Shown: positions 22,014-33,774 of the stretch, one piece after another
How positions within the stretch are numbered: the first letter of the stretch is position 1
How the letters are laid out: each line of letters begins with the position of its first letter
NCBI GenBank assembly: GCA_015679605.1
Contig: JAAAVE010000098.1
Span: 293-34,066 of the forward strand
DNA: 33,774 nt
DNA from: Podila epigama
Lineage: Eukaryota > Mortierellomycota > Mortierellomycetes > Mortierellales > Mortierellaceae
Direction: 5' to 3'
Program-made: the position numbers and the translations under genes
The notes under the pieces: generated by a model
What the model saw: only the letters and a program-made list of their open reading frames with translations
What the model was told of the DNA's origin: nothing
Database searches by the model: none

Positions 22014-23076
22014 GAAAGACGCCAATGGGTTCTTTTCTTTATTTTTTTTTCATGATTGATCATGATTCCCTATGGATGGGGGCTCGTGGATACCTGCCAG
22101 CGACTGTTGTATTCTCTACTCTCTGTACATATGCCTCTTTTTTTTCTACTTGCAACAGTTTGCACATGGCCTTCAATAAAAAAAAAAATGTTTATCTGTT
22201 TATTCCTTTCCATTTGCTGTGGGAAGAAAAGCCCTTTTATTTTGTCCTGAATCTCACCAACCCTTGCCCTATTTATCAATGAGGGGCATTGTGGGTGAAG
22301 TCAAAGACAATCATGCCAACACTTGAACAAGAAAGGGGAGGAGGAGCGTAAAAAAGTTATTTAGTTGGTTCGTATCTGTTGAGAAAGGATAGACATTCTA
22401 AAGTGGCCCATCTCGTTGTGTGTCCGTCCGTCCGTCCGTCCGTCCCAATCGATTGTCCCCATCCATCTGTCCATCTGTCCTAGACAAGTTGGTCATCATA
22501 CGCCAAAGTCTCTCGCACATTCACACATGGACTCACACAGACACAAACAGAGACACACACATATCCACTTTGAACGGGTGAATTTGACTTAATGGCCTGA
22601 ATGGCAATCATTTGCAAACTCGCACGCTCATCTCTGTCTGTTCTTGATATCGTGTCCTGTTTGTCCTGGCTAGTAGCGCGTCGATAAACCACTTTTCCCC
22701 TCACCCATCCACCCCCATCTTTACCCTGTCCCCCCTTGCCCCGAAAACGTCATCTAGACCGGTAAAATCACAGCAAACATTGGAGTTTCGACCTTTTTTT
22801 TTTTCCTTCTCTTTCTTTTCTTTGACTTCATTGTCCAGGATATTATTTCTTCATATATACATTTATATTTTTTCTTCTTATAGCATTCCTCCAACCATCA
22901 TTGTCATCCAACCCCCAACCCCCCAACCCCCCCGGTCCCTCCAGTTAGTCCTTTTTGTCCTGTCTAATACCAAACAGATTTTCTCGGCCCATTTAATATC
23001 TTTTTTTTTTTACCTTTTTCCTCCATCTATTTTTCATTTAATATTTCATTCTCTCCTTCCTTCTTTCCTTCCCAAC
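22014..23076 (+). other. Intergenic: 3' flank of the CotH-like gene, promoter and leader of the Vtc1-like gene
   Basis: AATAAA lies at 22175-22180, about 165 nt after the CotH stop, and is a likely polyadenylation signal. A (GTCC)n run lies at 22422-22445 and a C-rich block at 22913-22932. TATATA-type sequence lies at 22853-22872, and a CT-rich leader runs up to the ATG at 23077. The Vtc1-like frame stays open back to 22780, but this part is pyrimidine-rich and UTR-like. Confidence 0.6.
22422..22445. repeat. (GTCC)n repeat
   Basis: About six GTCC units lie in the spacer after the CotH-like gene. Confidence 0.9.
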
Positions 23077-25308
23077 ATGGCACCTGTTACGACCAATCCC
23101 TCAACAACAACAACACCAAGTCGTCTCATCATCAATACCACCCCAGGAAAGATTACGACACGACATGGTCAACAGCAACAACTCAATGGCAATACCAGCG
23201 ACAATAATAATAACACTACTACAAATGTGGAGGATGATGTTCTTGTCAGTCCAAATCAACTCCAAGGCGTCTTGGTAGAATCACTCAAAACACCTATTCC
23301 TTACACCAGCAACGGGCGGCATCACCATGATGGCACCACGACGATCCTTTCTTCTTTTCCCACGGAGAAGGGAAACACTAGTGGTAGTACTGTTGTATTT
23401 GAACCAGAAAATAATCAGGCAGGCGTTGATTCCGATACGGCCGATGGTGGTATCGCCTGGTTGCTTTATCGCCAACGGTCCAGATCGACAGGTGCAATCC
23501 CATCCAAAAAACCTACCACATTCACAACAACAACAGCAACAACAGCAGCAGTATCAGTAGCAGCAACGGCAGTGGTAGCAGCATCAGAGACGACGGAGGA
23601 ATCTGGAGAAGGTGAAAGTCCACACTCTATGATGCCAACAACACCCTTGTCAAGTCTAGTACTCAGTGTCAGTAGCAAGCGCACGCGTGCGGTCTCGGGC
23701 CAGACCGAATTCCAACAGAATTCATACCGACAATCCATTCTATTCAACAAAATCACAGCTCTCGTCAAGGGTCCATCGTCGTTATCTTGTTCCAATGTTG
23801 CTCTACCAGATACTCGCGACACAGTAGGACAAATGTCTAGCAATGGCCATGACTATTCTCTGCCACATTCACATTCTCAGGACAATCACCAAGAAAGAAA
23901 CAACATTTACAAGAGTTCACATTCAGGTTCAGTTCTGGCGATTAGCACATCGAGCCTCCCTATGGACCCCATGGCAGCCCAGGATGTGGATGGTGTCCAT
24001 TCGACGTACTTTTCCAATCAACACCCAGCTCACCAACAACAACAACATCCATACTATGGCATGATGACTGCCAGCAGTCCAGCCTCCACGGTCTCCGATA
24101 CCTCGCATCTCCCACCCTTGTCTACCACGACAACAAACACTTCCACGAGTAGTTCCTACTCGAACGCGTCGACTTGCTCAACATGTTCTTACGCTTCTTC
24201 ATCCTCCTATTCGAGTTCAACCTATTCCACTTACACTTCTTCTTCTTCAACAGCCTCGACTCTTTGCAACCATAGTCCACATCCACATCATCATCATCCT
24301 CATCAACTCCCTTCTCATCCAACAACCTCCCAACCTTCGGAAACGTCTTTTCCTACTACAGGCATACAAAAGATGATGCGATGGAGTCGTGCAGCCTTGA
24401 GACGCGAAAGGAATGAACAAGACGTGTCCACGGTCTTCAGCAGTCAAAATCAGTACCAACACCACTCTACACATAACTTTGGTGATGATACCAACGGTTC
24501 CAAACCTTTGACTAGTGCCTTGTCAAATGGAGAAGGAGGAGGAGGAGAGGGAAAAGGAGAAGGAGAAAAAACTATGACAACACTTGGTCAAACTCATTCA
24601 GCCTATTTCCAACCACGAGAGGGTCCCACCTTAAAAGAACTATCTGGTCGCAAGACTCGATATTATGACAAACGTGGTCGACCCGTCTTACCTTCTGACT
24701 CCCAAAAGCCATCATCATCATCATCATCATCACCACCAGGTGGTACCTGCAGTCGTCGAGCCGGCCACGGTGGAGGCAAGAAACGAGGGAAAAAAGTAGA
24801 TCTCAAGGCCCTCTTTTCAAACGAAAGAACCTATATGCATTGGATCAAGTTTGGACTTCTTCTTGGTACCATGGCCTTGAATCTCATCAGTTTTGGACAA
24901 CATGTTGGACAACAAGTTGGACTTTTCTTGGTCCTTGTCGCCATGTCGAGTCTTGTCTATTCGACCACCATCTTTCACCTGCGTCATATTTGGATGGCTG
25001 CTATGCGGGTGGATGTCCTTTATTATGACCGTTATGGACCCACTCTACTCTTTGCTGCACTCTTTTTCGCCTACGCTACAAATGTTGCCTGTAAGTTTTC
25101 TTCTTTTATTGTATTTTTATTTTTTCTTTCTTTCTTTCTTTTGTTTCTTTCTTTTGTTTCTATGTACGAGTCCTGTCTCTTACTAACATTTCATTGTTTC
25201 TTCGTCATAAAAAAAAATATAGTAACAATGTACAAGATGTTGGGTGATAGTTCGGACGATTCCAGTCAAGGCTACTTCAACATGGACAAGGGTCCTCTAG
25301 ATATTTAA
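23077..25308 (+). CDS. DUF202/Vtc1-like membrane protein with a long disordered N-terminus
   Basis: Exons 23077-25090 and 25223-25308 give 699 residues. Residues 1 to about 570 are low-complexity (Thr, Ser, Gln, His, Asn), with a basic segment KKRGKKVDLKAL just before the membrane part. The last 125 residues match the small membrane domain of the vacuolar transporter chaperone family (DUF202): LFSNERTYMHWIKFGLLLGT, then FLVLVAMSSLVYSTTIFHLR and YYDRYGPTLLFAALFFAYAT, three hydrophobic helices. In Vtc1 and Vtc4 this domain helps form the polyphosphate channel of the vacuole, and the Asn-Glu-Arg motif is conserved here. There is no SPX or polyphosphate polymerase domain. The second exon supplies only LTMYKMLGDS and an acidic tail. 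The ATG at 23077 is chosen over an upstream in-frame start at 22780 because that part is UTR-like. A role in polyphosphate handling is inferred from the domain alone. Confidence 0.75.
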   Translation: MAPVTTNPSTTTTPSRLIINTTPGKITTRHGQQQQLNGNTSDNNNNTTTNVEDDVLVSPNQLQGVLVESLKTPIPYTSNGRHHHDGTTTILSSFPTEKGNTSGSTVVFEPENNQAGVDSDTADGGIAWLLYRQRSRSTGAIPSKKPTTFTTTTATTAAVSVAATAVVAASETTEESGEGESPHSMMPTTPLSSLVLSVSSKRTRAVSGQTEFQQNSYRQSILFNKITALVKGPSSLSCSNVALPDTRDTVGQMSSNGHDYSLPHSHSQDNHQERNNIYKSSHSGSVLAISTSSLPMDPMAAQDVDGVHSTYFSNQHPAHQQQQHPYYGMMTASSPASTVSDTSHLPPLSTTTTNTSTSSSYSNASTCSTCSYASSSSYSSSTYSTYTSSSSTASTLCNHSPHPHHHHPHQLPSHPTTSQPSETSFPTTGIQKMMRWSRAALRRERNEQDVSTVFSSQNQYQHHSTHNFGDDTNGSKPLTSALSNGEGGGGEGKGEGEKTMTTLGQTHSAYFQPREGPTLKELSGRKTRYYDKRGRPVLPSDSQKPSSSSSSSPPGGTCSRRAGHGGGKKRGKKVDLKALFSNERTYMHWIKFGLLLGTMALNLISFGQHVGQQVGLFLVLVAMSSLVYSTTIFHLRHIWMAAMRVDVLYYDRYGPTLLFAALFFAYATNVACKFSSFIVFLFFLSFFLLFLSFVSMYESCLLLTFHCFFVIKKNIVTMYKMLGDSSDDSSQGYFNMDKGPLDI

Positions 25309-25794
25309 CGATACAGGAAAAAACACGCACAAACACACACACACACACAGAGAGAAACACACATACATACATTCATCGTTTTTATGTAAAATATCAATAT
25401 CAATAATACTTATTTGAATTTAAAGAGCATCCACACACGCGTGAAAATAATGTACATATGCGTATGATCGCGTAAGCCTTTTGTGTACGCGTATGACCAC
25501 ATGTGAACGCGTAAGCTTGTTCGTGTACACGTATGAACAAATGTGTACGCGTATGGATTTCTCCTTGTGCGAGTGAGTGTATGTGTGCATTTTCAGCGTT
25601 TTGCATGAGGATGCGAAAGCATATTGCAAAATGTGTACACGCGTGCTAAGCGAAGGGTGTGTACGCGTTTCAAATATGAAAAACACGAGCATGAAATATG
25701 TATGCGTCATTAAGGATGTCTGCAGGTGCGAACGGGATTTACACTCCATGAAAGATTTTTTTTTTTGTTAAATTAGTTACTTGTATTTTTCTTA
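25309..25794. other. Convergent intergenic region with 20-bp ACGCGT units
   Basis: The region starts with an (AC)n tract (25327-25348) and then holds a 20-bp repeat array and scattered ACGCGT sites (see the separate entry). It ends with a T-run near 25755. Both flanking genes end here, so this is not an obvious promoter. Short minus-strand open frames across the array look repeat-driven. Confidence 0.7.
25437..25668. repeat. Diverged 20-bp tandem array with ACGCGT cores
   Basis: Units starting at 25467, 25487, 25507, 25527 and 25547 are exactly 20 bp apart. Units 1 and 3 share CGCGTAAGC. Units 2 and 4 share CGTATGA, so the array may be a 40-bp dimer. ACGCGT itself occurs at 25437, 25487, 25507, 25547, 25639 and 25663. 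ACGCGT is the MluI cell-cycle box bound by MBF in yeasts; whether that matters here is unknown. Confidence 0.8.
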
Positions 25795-28700
25795 TCACAG
25801 AGACGTGTACTCTTCCCAATCAACATGGTAATATTTGCCTAGATGACTATTCCGTGGTGAACTTGGCTTTCTAACCCCACCTACAAAAGGGTGATGCCCT
25901 ATTGCTGTTGTAGGCGTCATGGATGGAGACCCGATTGAAGAATCTTGACTCGCCAACGATGAAATCGAATCCTTGGCTTGATGTCGTCGACTGATACTAG
26001 TATGACCATTTCCTAGAGCCACCTCAGACGACAATGGTGACGAAGGCTGCAGAGGTGTCATCCGTCCCATATTATAGATCGGTCCAGTCGCAATGGGTTC
26101 ACTAGACGCTGGTGTGGATGATCCTAATAACAGGGCTCCACCTAAGCTGCCCATGTCCAGCCACCAGCTGCTGACCTTCTTCAACTTGCGTCGTTTCACG
26201 CCGTGTGCCTTTGTCACATAGTACCAGTAATCTGCATCCTGTGTCCACTCATGATGCTCTGGTAGATGATCAGAGTCGTTAAAAGTCTGCAATAATACCA
26301 ATTCCATGGGCAATGCATGTGGTGGAGGTGTATATCCAATTGGCGCAGCAATAGCCTTGACGGATCCTATTCCTTCCTCAGGTCCCTCTGGATCCATCCC
26401 TTTGAATTCGCCACTCTGAGTATCAAATGGATTGATGCGACGCTCGACTGTCTCAGCTACCTTCTGGCTCAGTAGATGTTGCTGCTCCGTCTCTTGGTCA
26501 GTCTTGCTCTCTGTATGTCCGTTGTGTGAGATGGTACCATTTGTGTTGAATAACGAATCACCTTTGCCATCCTCGACAAGGTAACTGTCACCGGCCCTGT
26601 TCGTCTTTTGACGATGCCAATCATGAACATTCAACTTGGAATGGTTCCGGACGCGAGCAGGATCATCTTCCAACGAGTCCAGCCCAGTGACAGGACGGGA
26701 CAAGTTGGGTGTCGATTTGTGGCGTTTGAGCGTTGGTCGACTTTTGGCGTGAGTGGCTGATCGATGGTGAAGAGGTATCCTTGATGATTGCTGTTGCTGT
26801 TGTGGTTGTTGTTGTTGTTGCTTCTGCTTCTGCTGCTGAGGTAATGATAGTGGTGGTGACAAGGGCGTCGAGGCAGTGGGGAGAAGGGGTGAATGTGATT
26901 GGAGAGAACGGGGTGAAAGATGGGCCATCAAGGGGCTTGGAGGGAGTGCCGATGATTGCATGGTCGAGGGGTGGATCCTAGATTGCAGTGTGGCCGAGGG
27001 TGGGAGGCCAGGAGATGGTGAAGGTGTCGATGGTCGCGAATGGGTGGGAGTTGCTTCAGGCGATGAGAGGGGACTCTGACCAAAGAATCGTCCTGAGTTT
27101 GGTTCACTTGCATTATTGCAGCTGTACAGGTTGAAGCTCCTCCGTTTGTCCTTTGGCGTGGTGGCCAAGGATGAGGCCGATTGTGGCCTTGCGTGATTTT
27201 GTTGTTGTTGTTGTTGTTGTTGTCCTTGTTGTTGTCCTTGTGAGTGAGATGTTTGTTGTGAAGGATCCTTCTTACGCCCCTTGTTATCGAGGACGAGGAC
27301 CTCTTGGATATTGTCCATGTCATTGGGATCAAGCTGACCTGTGAGTAACAGTTGGTCTCTACTTGATCTACAGGCAGGACAGGTGCACAGTTGATGAGCA
27401 GTGGTCGGATAGTGGTAGTAGGCTGACGGAGGAAGCAATGACTTGGACACTCTTTTGATGACATACTAAGAACAAAAACAGGAAGAAAGAAAGAAATCGC
27501 AGGATAGAAGAGGATTTTGTCAGTGGATTATCCATCTATCGATGTCATGAGGGTCTATTATTATGGCCAATGCGTCCTGTGTGTGTGTGTGTCTGTCAAC
27601 GTCGTGTCGTCGTGTGTGTCTTGTGTTTCTGTCTCTTCTCTGCGTGTCTCGTGTCTCTGTCATTGTCATTGTCGTTGTCATTGGCACTGTCGTGTGCGTG
27701 TGTATGTCCTGTCCTGTATGGCTGTCACTATCCTTAAAAATGTCGATTGATGTCGGTATGTCCTGTGTGTAATGCCGTGTATATCGTTGTAGTACGCCCC
27801 ATTCTTCAAAAAGAAAGCAAAACAATCGAAGAATGGACATGGTGTCATCATACAGACACAAAAAGAGTAGGGAGCTGGTATGAAACAAACTTACTTTCTT
27901 TCCGTTACTCCTGGAGATGACTGTGATGGTCCAGCTATACTTGCCAATGCCCCATATGCCTTTGCCATGTTTGAAGCTCTCATGGTCAATGACGTACTTG
28001 TTGAGGAGAGATTGTGGTAGACGGATGGATAAGAGGATGGATGGAAAGGGAGAGTTGGCATAGGGGTCTGATATGCTGCGGAGTGACGATGGTGAATGAT
28101 GAGGTTGCTGTTGCTGTTGCTGTTGCTGTTGACTTGATTTGCTATCATTGCCATGATTGTACAATGGTTTGAAGGACAGGTTTGGTTTGGGAAACTTGAA
28201 GCTCAATGAATTGCCGGAAGAAGATCGGCCCGAGCCCGTGGATAGGACCGAGGTCGCTCGAGACCCTTTTGTGTTTGAGCCCGAGGCTGAGCCCGAGGCC
28301 GATCCTGAGCCTCCTGGAGTGGTGGGTCTTGCTTGTTGGTGTTGATGTTGTTGTTGACCATGGGACAGTGGAGTGACTTTGTATGCACTCTCGCCTGTGG
28401 GGAATCGCTGAAGGGTCAATTGACCAAGTGACTCGAGCGTGCTGCTACGTGAAATAGGGATGGTTGTTGAACTAGTGCTAATCCTGTTGCTTGTCCTATT
28501 GCCATTGGTACCATTGATGAGGCTGATACTGTTACTGTTACTGTGATTGTTAGTACTAGGAGAAGAAATACTAGCGAGTGGCGTCTGTTGTTGCAGCTGG
28601 CGTTGCTGTTGTTGTTGCTGTTGTTGTTGTTGTTGTTGCCCTTGGGAGGTGGGCTTAGGAGTTGATGCTGCAGTAGGAGACATGTGTTGGTCAAAAGAAA

Positions 28701-29502
28701 AATTATCTCCATGGCTATCTCGATGGCTCTTGTATCCTGGTACACTAGGGGAAAGGAGAGAAGGTGACGATGGTATGGATGATGGCAGTGCTTGTGAACC
28801 AGGTGAAGCTGGCAGAGGTTTATCGTTTGGATGGAGGGATGAGGGCTTTGGGGGGAGAGCAGGCAGAGCAGGGAGTGAGGCGGAGGAGGATGAGGAGATG
28901 TTGGAGATGGTGACGGAGGTGGCGGAGGTGGAGCCGGTGGAGGAGGCCGACGAGGATGAAGAAGATGATCCAACGGTTGTCGATGATGCCGATGGTTTCT
29001 GCTGTAGTTCTTGTTGTTGTTGCCTTAGATCCTTGTCAACCATTGTGGTCGCGACTCTTGGTGTCGAGGCATGTGTTGGTGGTGCCGAGTCCAGACCAGG
29101 GGATATTGACGCATGTCCATGCACCTGGTTCTGGTTCTGGTTCTGGTGCTGGTTCTGGCTATGACTTTGATGGGACGGGTGAGGAAGTGAAGGTGAATGT
29201 TTGACGGGAAAATGTGGATGTACGTGTGGATGAACGTGTGAGTGTGAGTGTGAGTGCGAAAGCGAAAGCGCGTGTGGATGTGGGTGTGGATGGGATTGTG
29301 AGCGCGAGTGAGTGTAAGAGGGTTTCTGTTGCTCACGTTCCCTGGTGGCAAAGGGAGAGGCACGGCGCGGGTGAGCAGCGGCGGCGTTGTTGGCGGAGAA
29401 GGAGGTCCGTGGGGAGTTGGGAGCGGAGGAGGAGGAGATGGATGAAGGGGCAGGTGAATGTAGGGATGATGATGATGATGGTTTTGAAGGAACGTTGCCC
29501 AT
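25795..29502 (-). CDS. Large low-complexity protein, probably N-myristoylated, with a kinase N-lobe-like block
   Basis: Two exons (29502-27895 and 27465-25795) give 1092 residues, joined in phase 0 across a 429-nt intron. It begins MGNVPSKPSS, a good N-myristoylation context. Residues 1 to about 485 are Ser/Pro/His/Gln-rich with His-Ser/His-Pro repeats. A conserved-looking block follows: IRLPQSLLNKYVIDHE, then GIWGIGKYSWTITVISR, continued over the junction as GKKYVIKRVSKSLLPPSAYY. GIGKYSWTITV resembles a glycine-rich loop and VIK a kinase beta-3 lysine, but no catalytic loop, DFG or APE motif follows. A Cys cluster HQLCTCPACRSS comes next. After more polyQ/Pro comes a second conserved-looking block near residues 920-990 (LPEHHEWTQDADYWYYVTKA, SSWWLDMGSLGGALLLG). 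I do not recognise the family. A membrane-anchored scaffold is inference. Confidence 0.7.
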
Positions 29503-29967
29503 TGAAAACAGTGAATAGTGACAGTGAATCGTTGGTTGGAATGGAGTGGAAAAAGATGTAAATGGTAGATGGTGAATGGTGAATGGTAGTTATGAGAATG
29601 AATTCATGAACCAAAAAAAAAATATATATATATATAAATAATTGTTGTTAATCAGGCTGATCTTTTTCTTGTTTTTATTCTGAGCTGTTGATGAATAGTG
29701 GGAGCGAAACAATAGAGAGATGGATATGGATGAAGATGGATATTGAGATGGGATGGATGGAAGTATGATTAAGAAAAGGAAAAAAAGATTTTAAAGAGTG
29801 GAGAAAGGGATTGGATTGGAGATGTAATTTGGATTTGGATGGGGAAGAAGAAAAAAAAAGTTGCCTTGGAGATGGAGAAGAACACGGAGTGGAGTGAACA
29901 CGAAAAAGAGAGAGGTCTGTGTGTTGTTTTGAGTGTTGTTTGGATGGATGTGAGTGGATTAAAGTCG

Positions 29968-30004
29968 AAGGAAGGAAGGAAGGAAGGAAGGAAGGAAGGA
30001 AGGA
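29968..30004. repeat. (GGAA)9 tetranucleotide repeat
   Basis: About nine uninterrupted GGAA units. Confidence 0.95.
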
Positions 30005-30078
30005 TGGAACAAGAAAAGGAGTGGCGATCGATAGGGTTTCCTTTTGGATGGGATAGATGGATGAAGAAGTGGCAATGA

Positions 30079-30120
30079 TCCATGGTCCATGGTCCATGGT
30101 CCATGGTTCATGGTTCATGG
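30079..30120. repeat. Heptanucleotide TCCATGG array
   Basis: Tandem 7-bp units, TCCATGG and then TTCATGG, are each built on a near-palindromic CATGG core. ATGGTATG copies follow. Confidence 0.9.
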
Positions 30121-30724
30121 TATCGTTTGTATGGTATGTATGGTATGTATATGGTATGATCCATGGTGAATATATGTATCGCATGAATGGTCCAATGGTC
30201 AATAGCCTGCTAAAAACACAACTCCATAGATTGAGAGCTCAAAACGGCCAATGCAATGGTCAATCATGTCCTGGGGTGGATCGCATATCTTTTCTCCGTC
30301 TCCATCTCCCTATCCCCCATCCCATCTCCGCTTGCTTCGCACTCACTCGTACATTTTCTTCTTTGTATACCATGTCGCATGGCATGAACATGGGTATCAC
30401 ATACCATGGCATACACATATTATGTCCATGCATGTCAAATCAAATTTCATCCAATATACATGTCGTTGTGGGTCAAAACTGTTGACATTGCAAAGGTGTT
30501 TCTTTCTCAGTTTGATACTTTGATTCTCTCATATCCATCCATCCATCCTACCATTCCATGGCCATCGTACCATGTCATGCCATCACATTCATCCTTACAT
30601 CTGTCCTACTCCTTCTCTTTCTCTCTCCATAACTCAACGTCGACTGTCCACTGTTAAATGCCGACAAGAACAATAATAATAATAATGATAATGAAAAGAA
30701 AAGAAAACAAAAAGAAAATCTCCC

Positions 30725-33491
<2,767 letters not shown>

Positions 33492-33774
33492 CTAGAAAAA
33501 GGGGGCCAAGTGGTAAAAGGTATAAATTGTACAAACGCATTCGTGTTTATGCAACCATACATGGTTAATGGGTCTGATAGATAGATAGAAAGATAGGTCC
33601 CAGCCCATTATGCGATATCATTTGAAGAATGCAATGAACGAGATAATAATCGTATAATAACAATAATAATAAAAAAAAACCAAGGGGTCAAAAAAAAGTC
33701 AGGTCAGGTCAGGCTAGGTCAGGTCAAAGGGTACAGACCAAAAAAAAGGGACCAACAGCAGATCAAGGCACAGA
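33492..33774 (-). other. Probable intron of the SLT2-like gene at the right edge
   Basis: I searched this stretch by eye for the missing kinase N-terminus (glycine-rich loop) and saw none. It holds GATA repeats (33575-33592) and AGGTC repeats (33699-33726). It is probably the first intron, so the start codon lies beyond the window. Confidence 0.5.
33699..33726. repeat. (AGGTC)n repeat
   Basis: Five-base AGGTC units with one GCTAGGTC interruption lie near the right edge, in the probable first intron of SLT2. Confidence 0.9.

Larger units (their letters stand above)
29503..30724. other. Intergenic: promoter of the MGNVPS protein and 3' flank of SLT2
   Basis: About 1.2 kb between two minus-strand genes. 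It contains TATATATATA (29623-29632), a (GGAA)n array, a CCATGG array and many CATGG/CCATG copies up to about 30590. The long minus-strand open frames here (for example 30202-29675) are Ser/Pro/His low-complexity products of the repeats. I see no gene. Confidence 0.6.

Noticed and set aside
22780-23076. Upstream in-frame extension of the Vtc1-like gene
   Set aside because: It is pyrimidine-rich and resembles a 5' UTR; the ATG at 23077 follows a CT-rich leader.
28547-29164. Plus-strand open frame with a Cys run
   Set aside because: Antisense shadow of the polyQ/Ser region of the 25795-29502 gene.
29675-30202. 175-codon minus-strand open frame
   Set aside because: Its Ser/Pro/His composition is set by the GGAA and CCATGG repeats; no splice or domain support.

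Overview
The window is nuclear DNA of a filamentous early-diverging fungus, most likely Mucoromycota and perhaps Mortierellaceae. The evidence is a mix of fungal-type genes with short introns (mostly 53-240 nt, GTAAGT-type donors), genes on both strands, a CotH-family cell-surface protein (a family common in Mucoromycota), a Slt2-type MAP kinase, a Sts1/Cut8 protein and very many microsatellites. The placement is inferred from gene content and style, not from a search. There are no bacterial-style operons, and I saw no transposon, CRISPR array, rRNA or tRNA.

Layout. At 1-5250 (+) is a TMEM94-like P-type-ATPase-related membrane protein whose 5' end lies outside the window. At 5752-6193 (+) is a small Gln-rich protein. 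At 6463-9793 (-) is a six-exon coiled-coil protein of unknown function. At 10737-12739 (-) is the actin-related protein Arp6. At 13220-15323 (+) is a putative mitochondrial protein with a degenerate 3'-5' exonuclease domain, which shares a divergent promoter region with arp6. At 16148-18171 (-) is the nuclear proteasome tether Sts1/Cut8, with a probable distant first exon. At 19794-22013 (+) is a secreted, probably GPI-anchored CotH-family protein. At 23077-25308 (+) is a DUF202/Vtc1-like membrane protein with a very long disordered N-terminus. At 25795-29502 (-) is a long, probably N-myristoylated protein holding a short kinase N-lobe-like block. At 30725-33491 (-) is the cell-wall-integrity MAP kinase Slt2/Mpk1, whose first exon lies beyond the right edge.

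Exon junctions for all ten genes were built by hand from splice signals, and reading frame was checked arithmetically across every junction. The genes are not an obvious functional cluster. Loose themes are chromatin and nuclear quality control (Arp6 of SWR1, Sts1/Cut8), cell surface and wall (CotH, Slt2) and ion or phosphate membrane biology (TMEM94-like, Vtc1-like).

The least expected signals are five. First, an array of 20-bp units carrying ACGCGT cores lies between two convergent genes (25437-25668). Second, the exonuclease-like protein has lost expected catalytic positions. Third, Sts1/Cut8 appears to have a hidden N-terminal exon. Fourth, Arp6 carries a basic-then-acidic insertion of about 70 residues. 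Fifth, an N-myristoyl-type protein carries an isolated glycine-loop/VIK kinase-like segment. None of these proves a new system; each is given with a decisive check.
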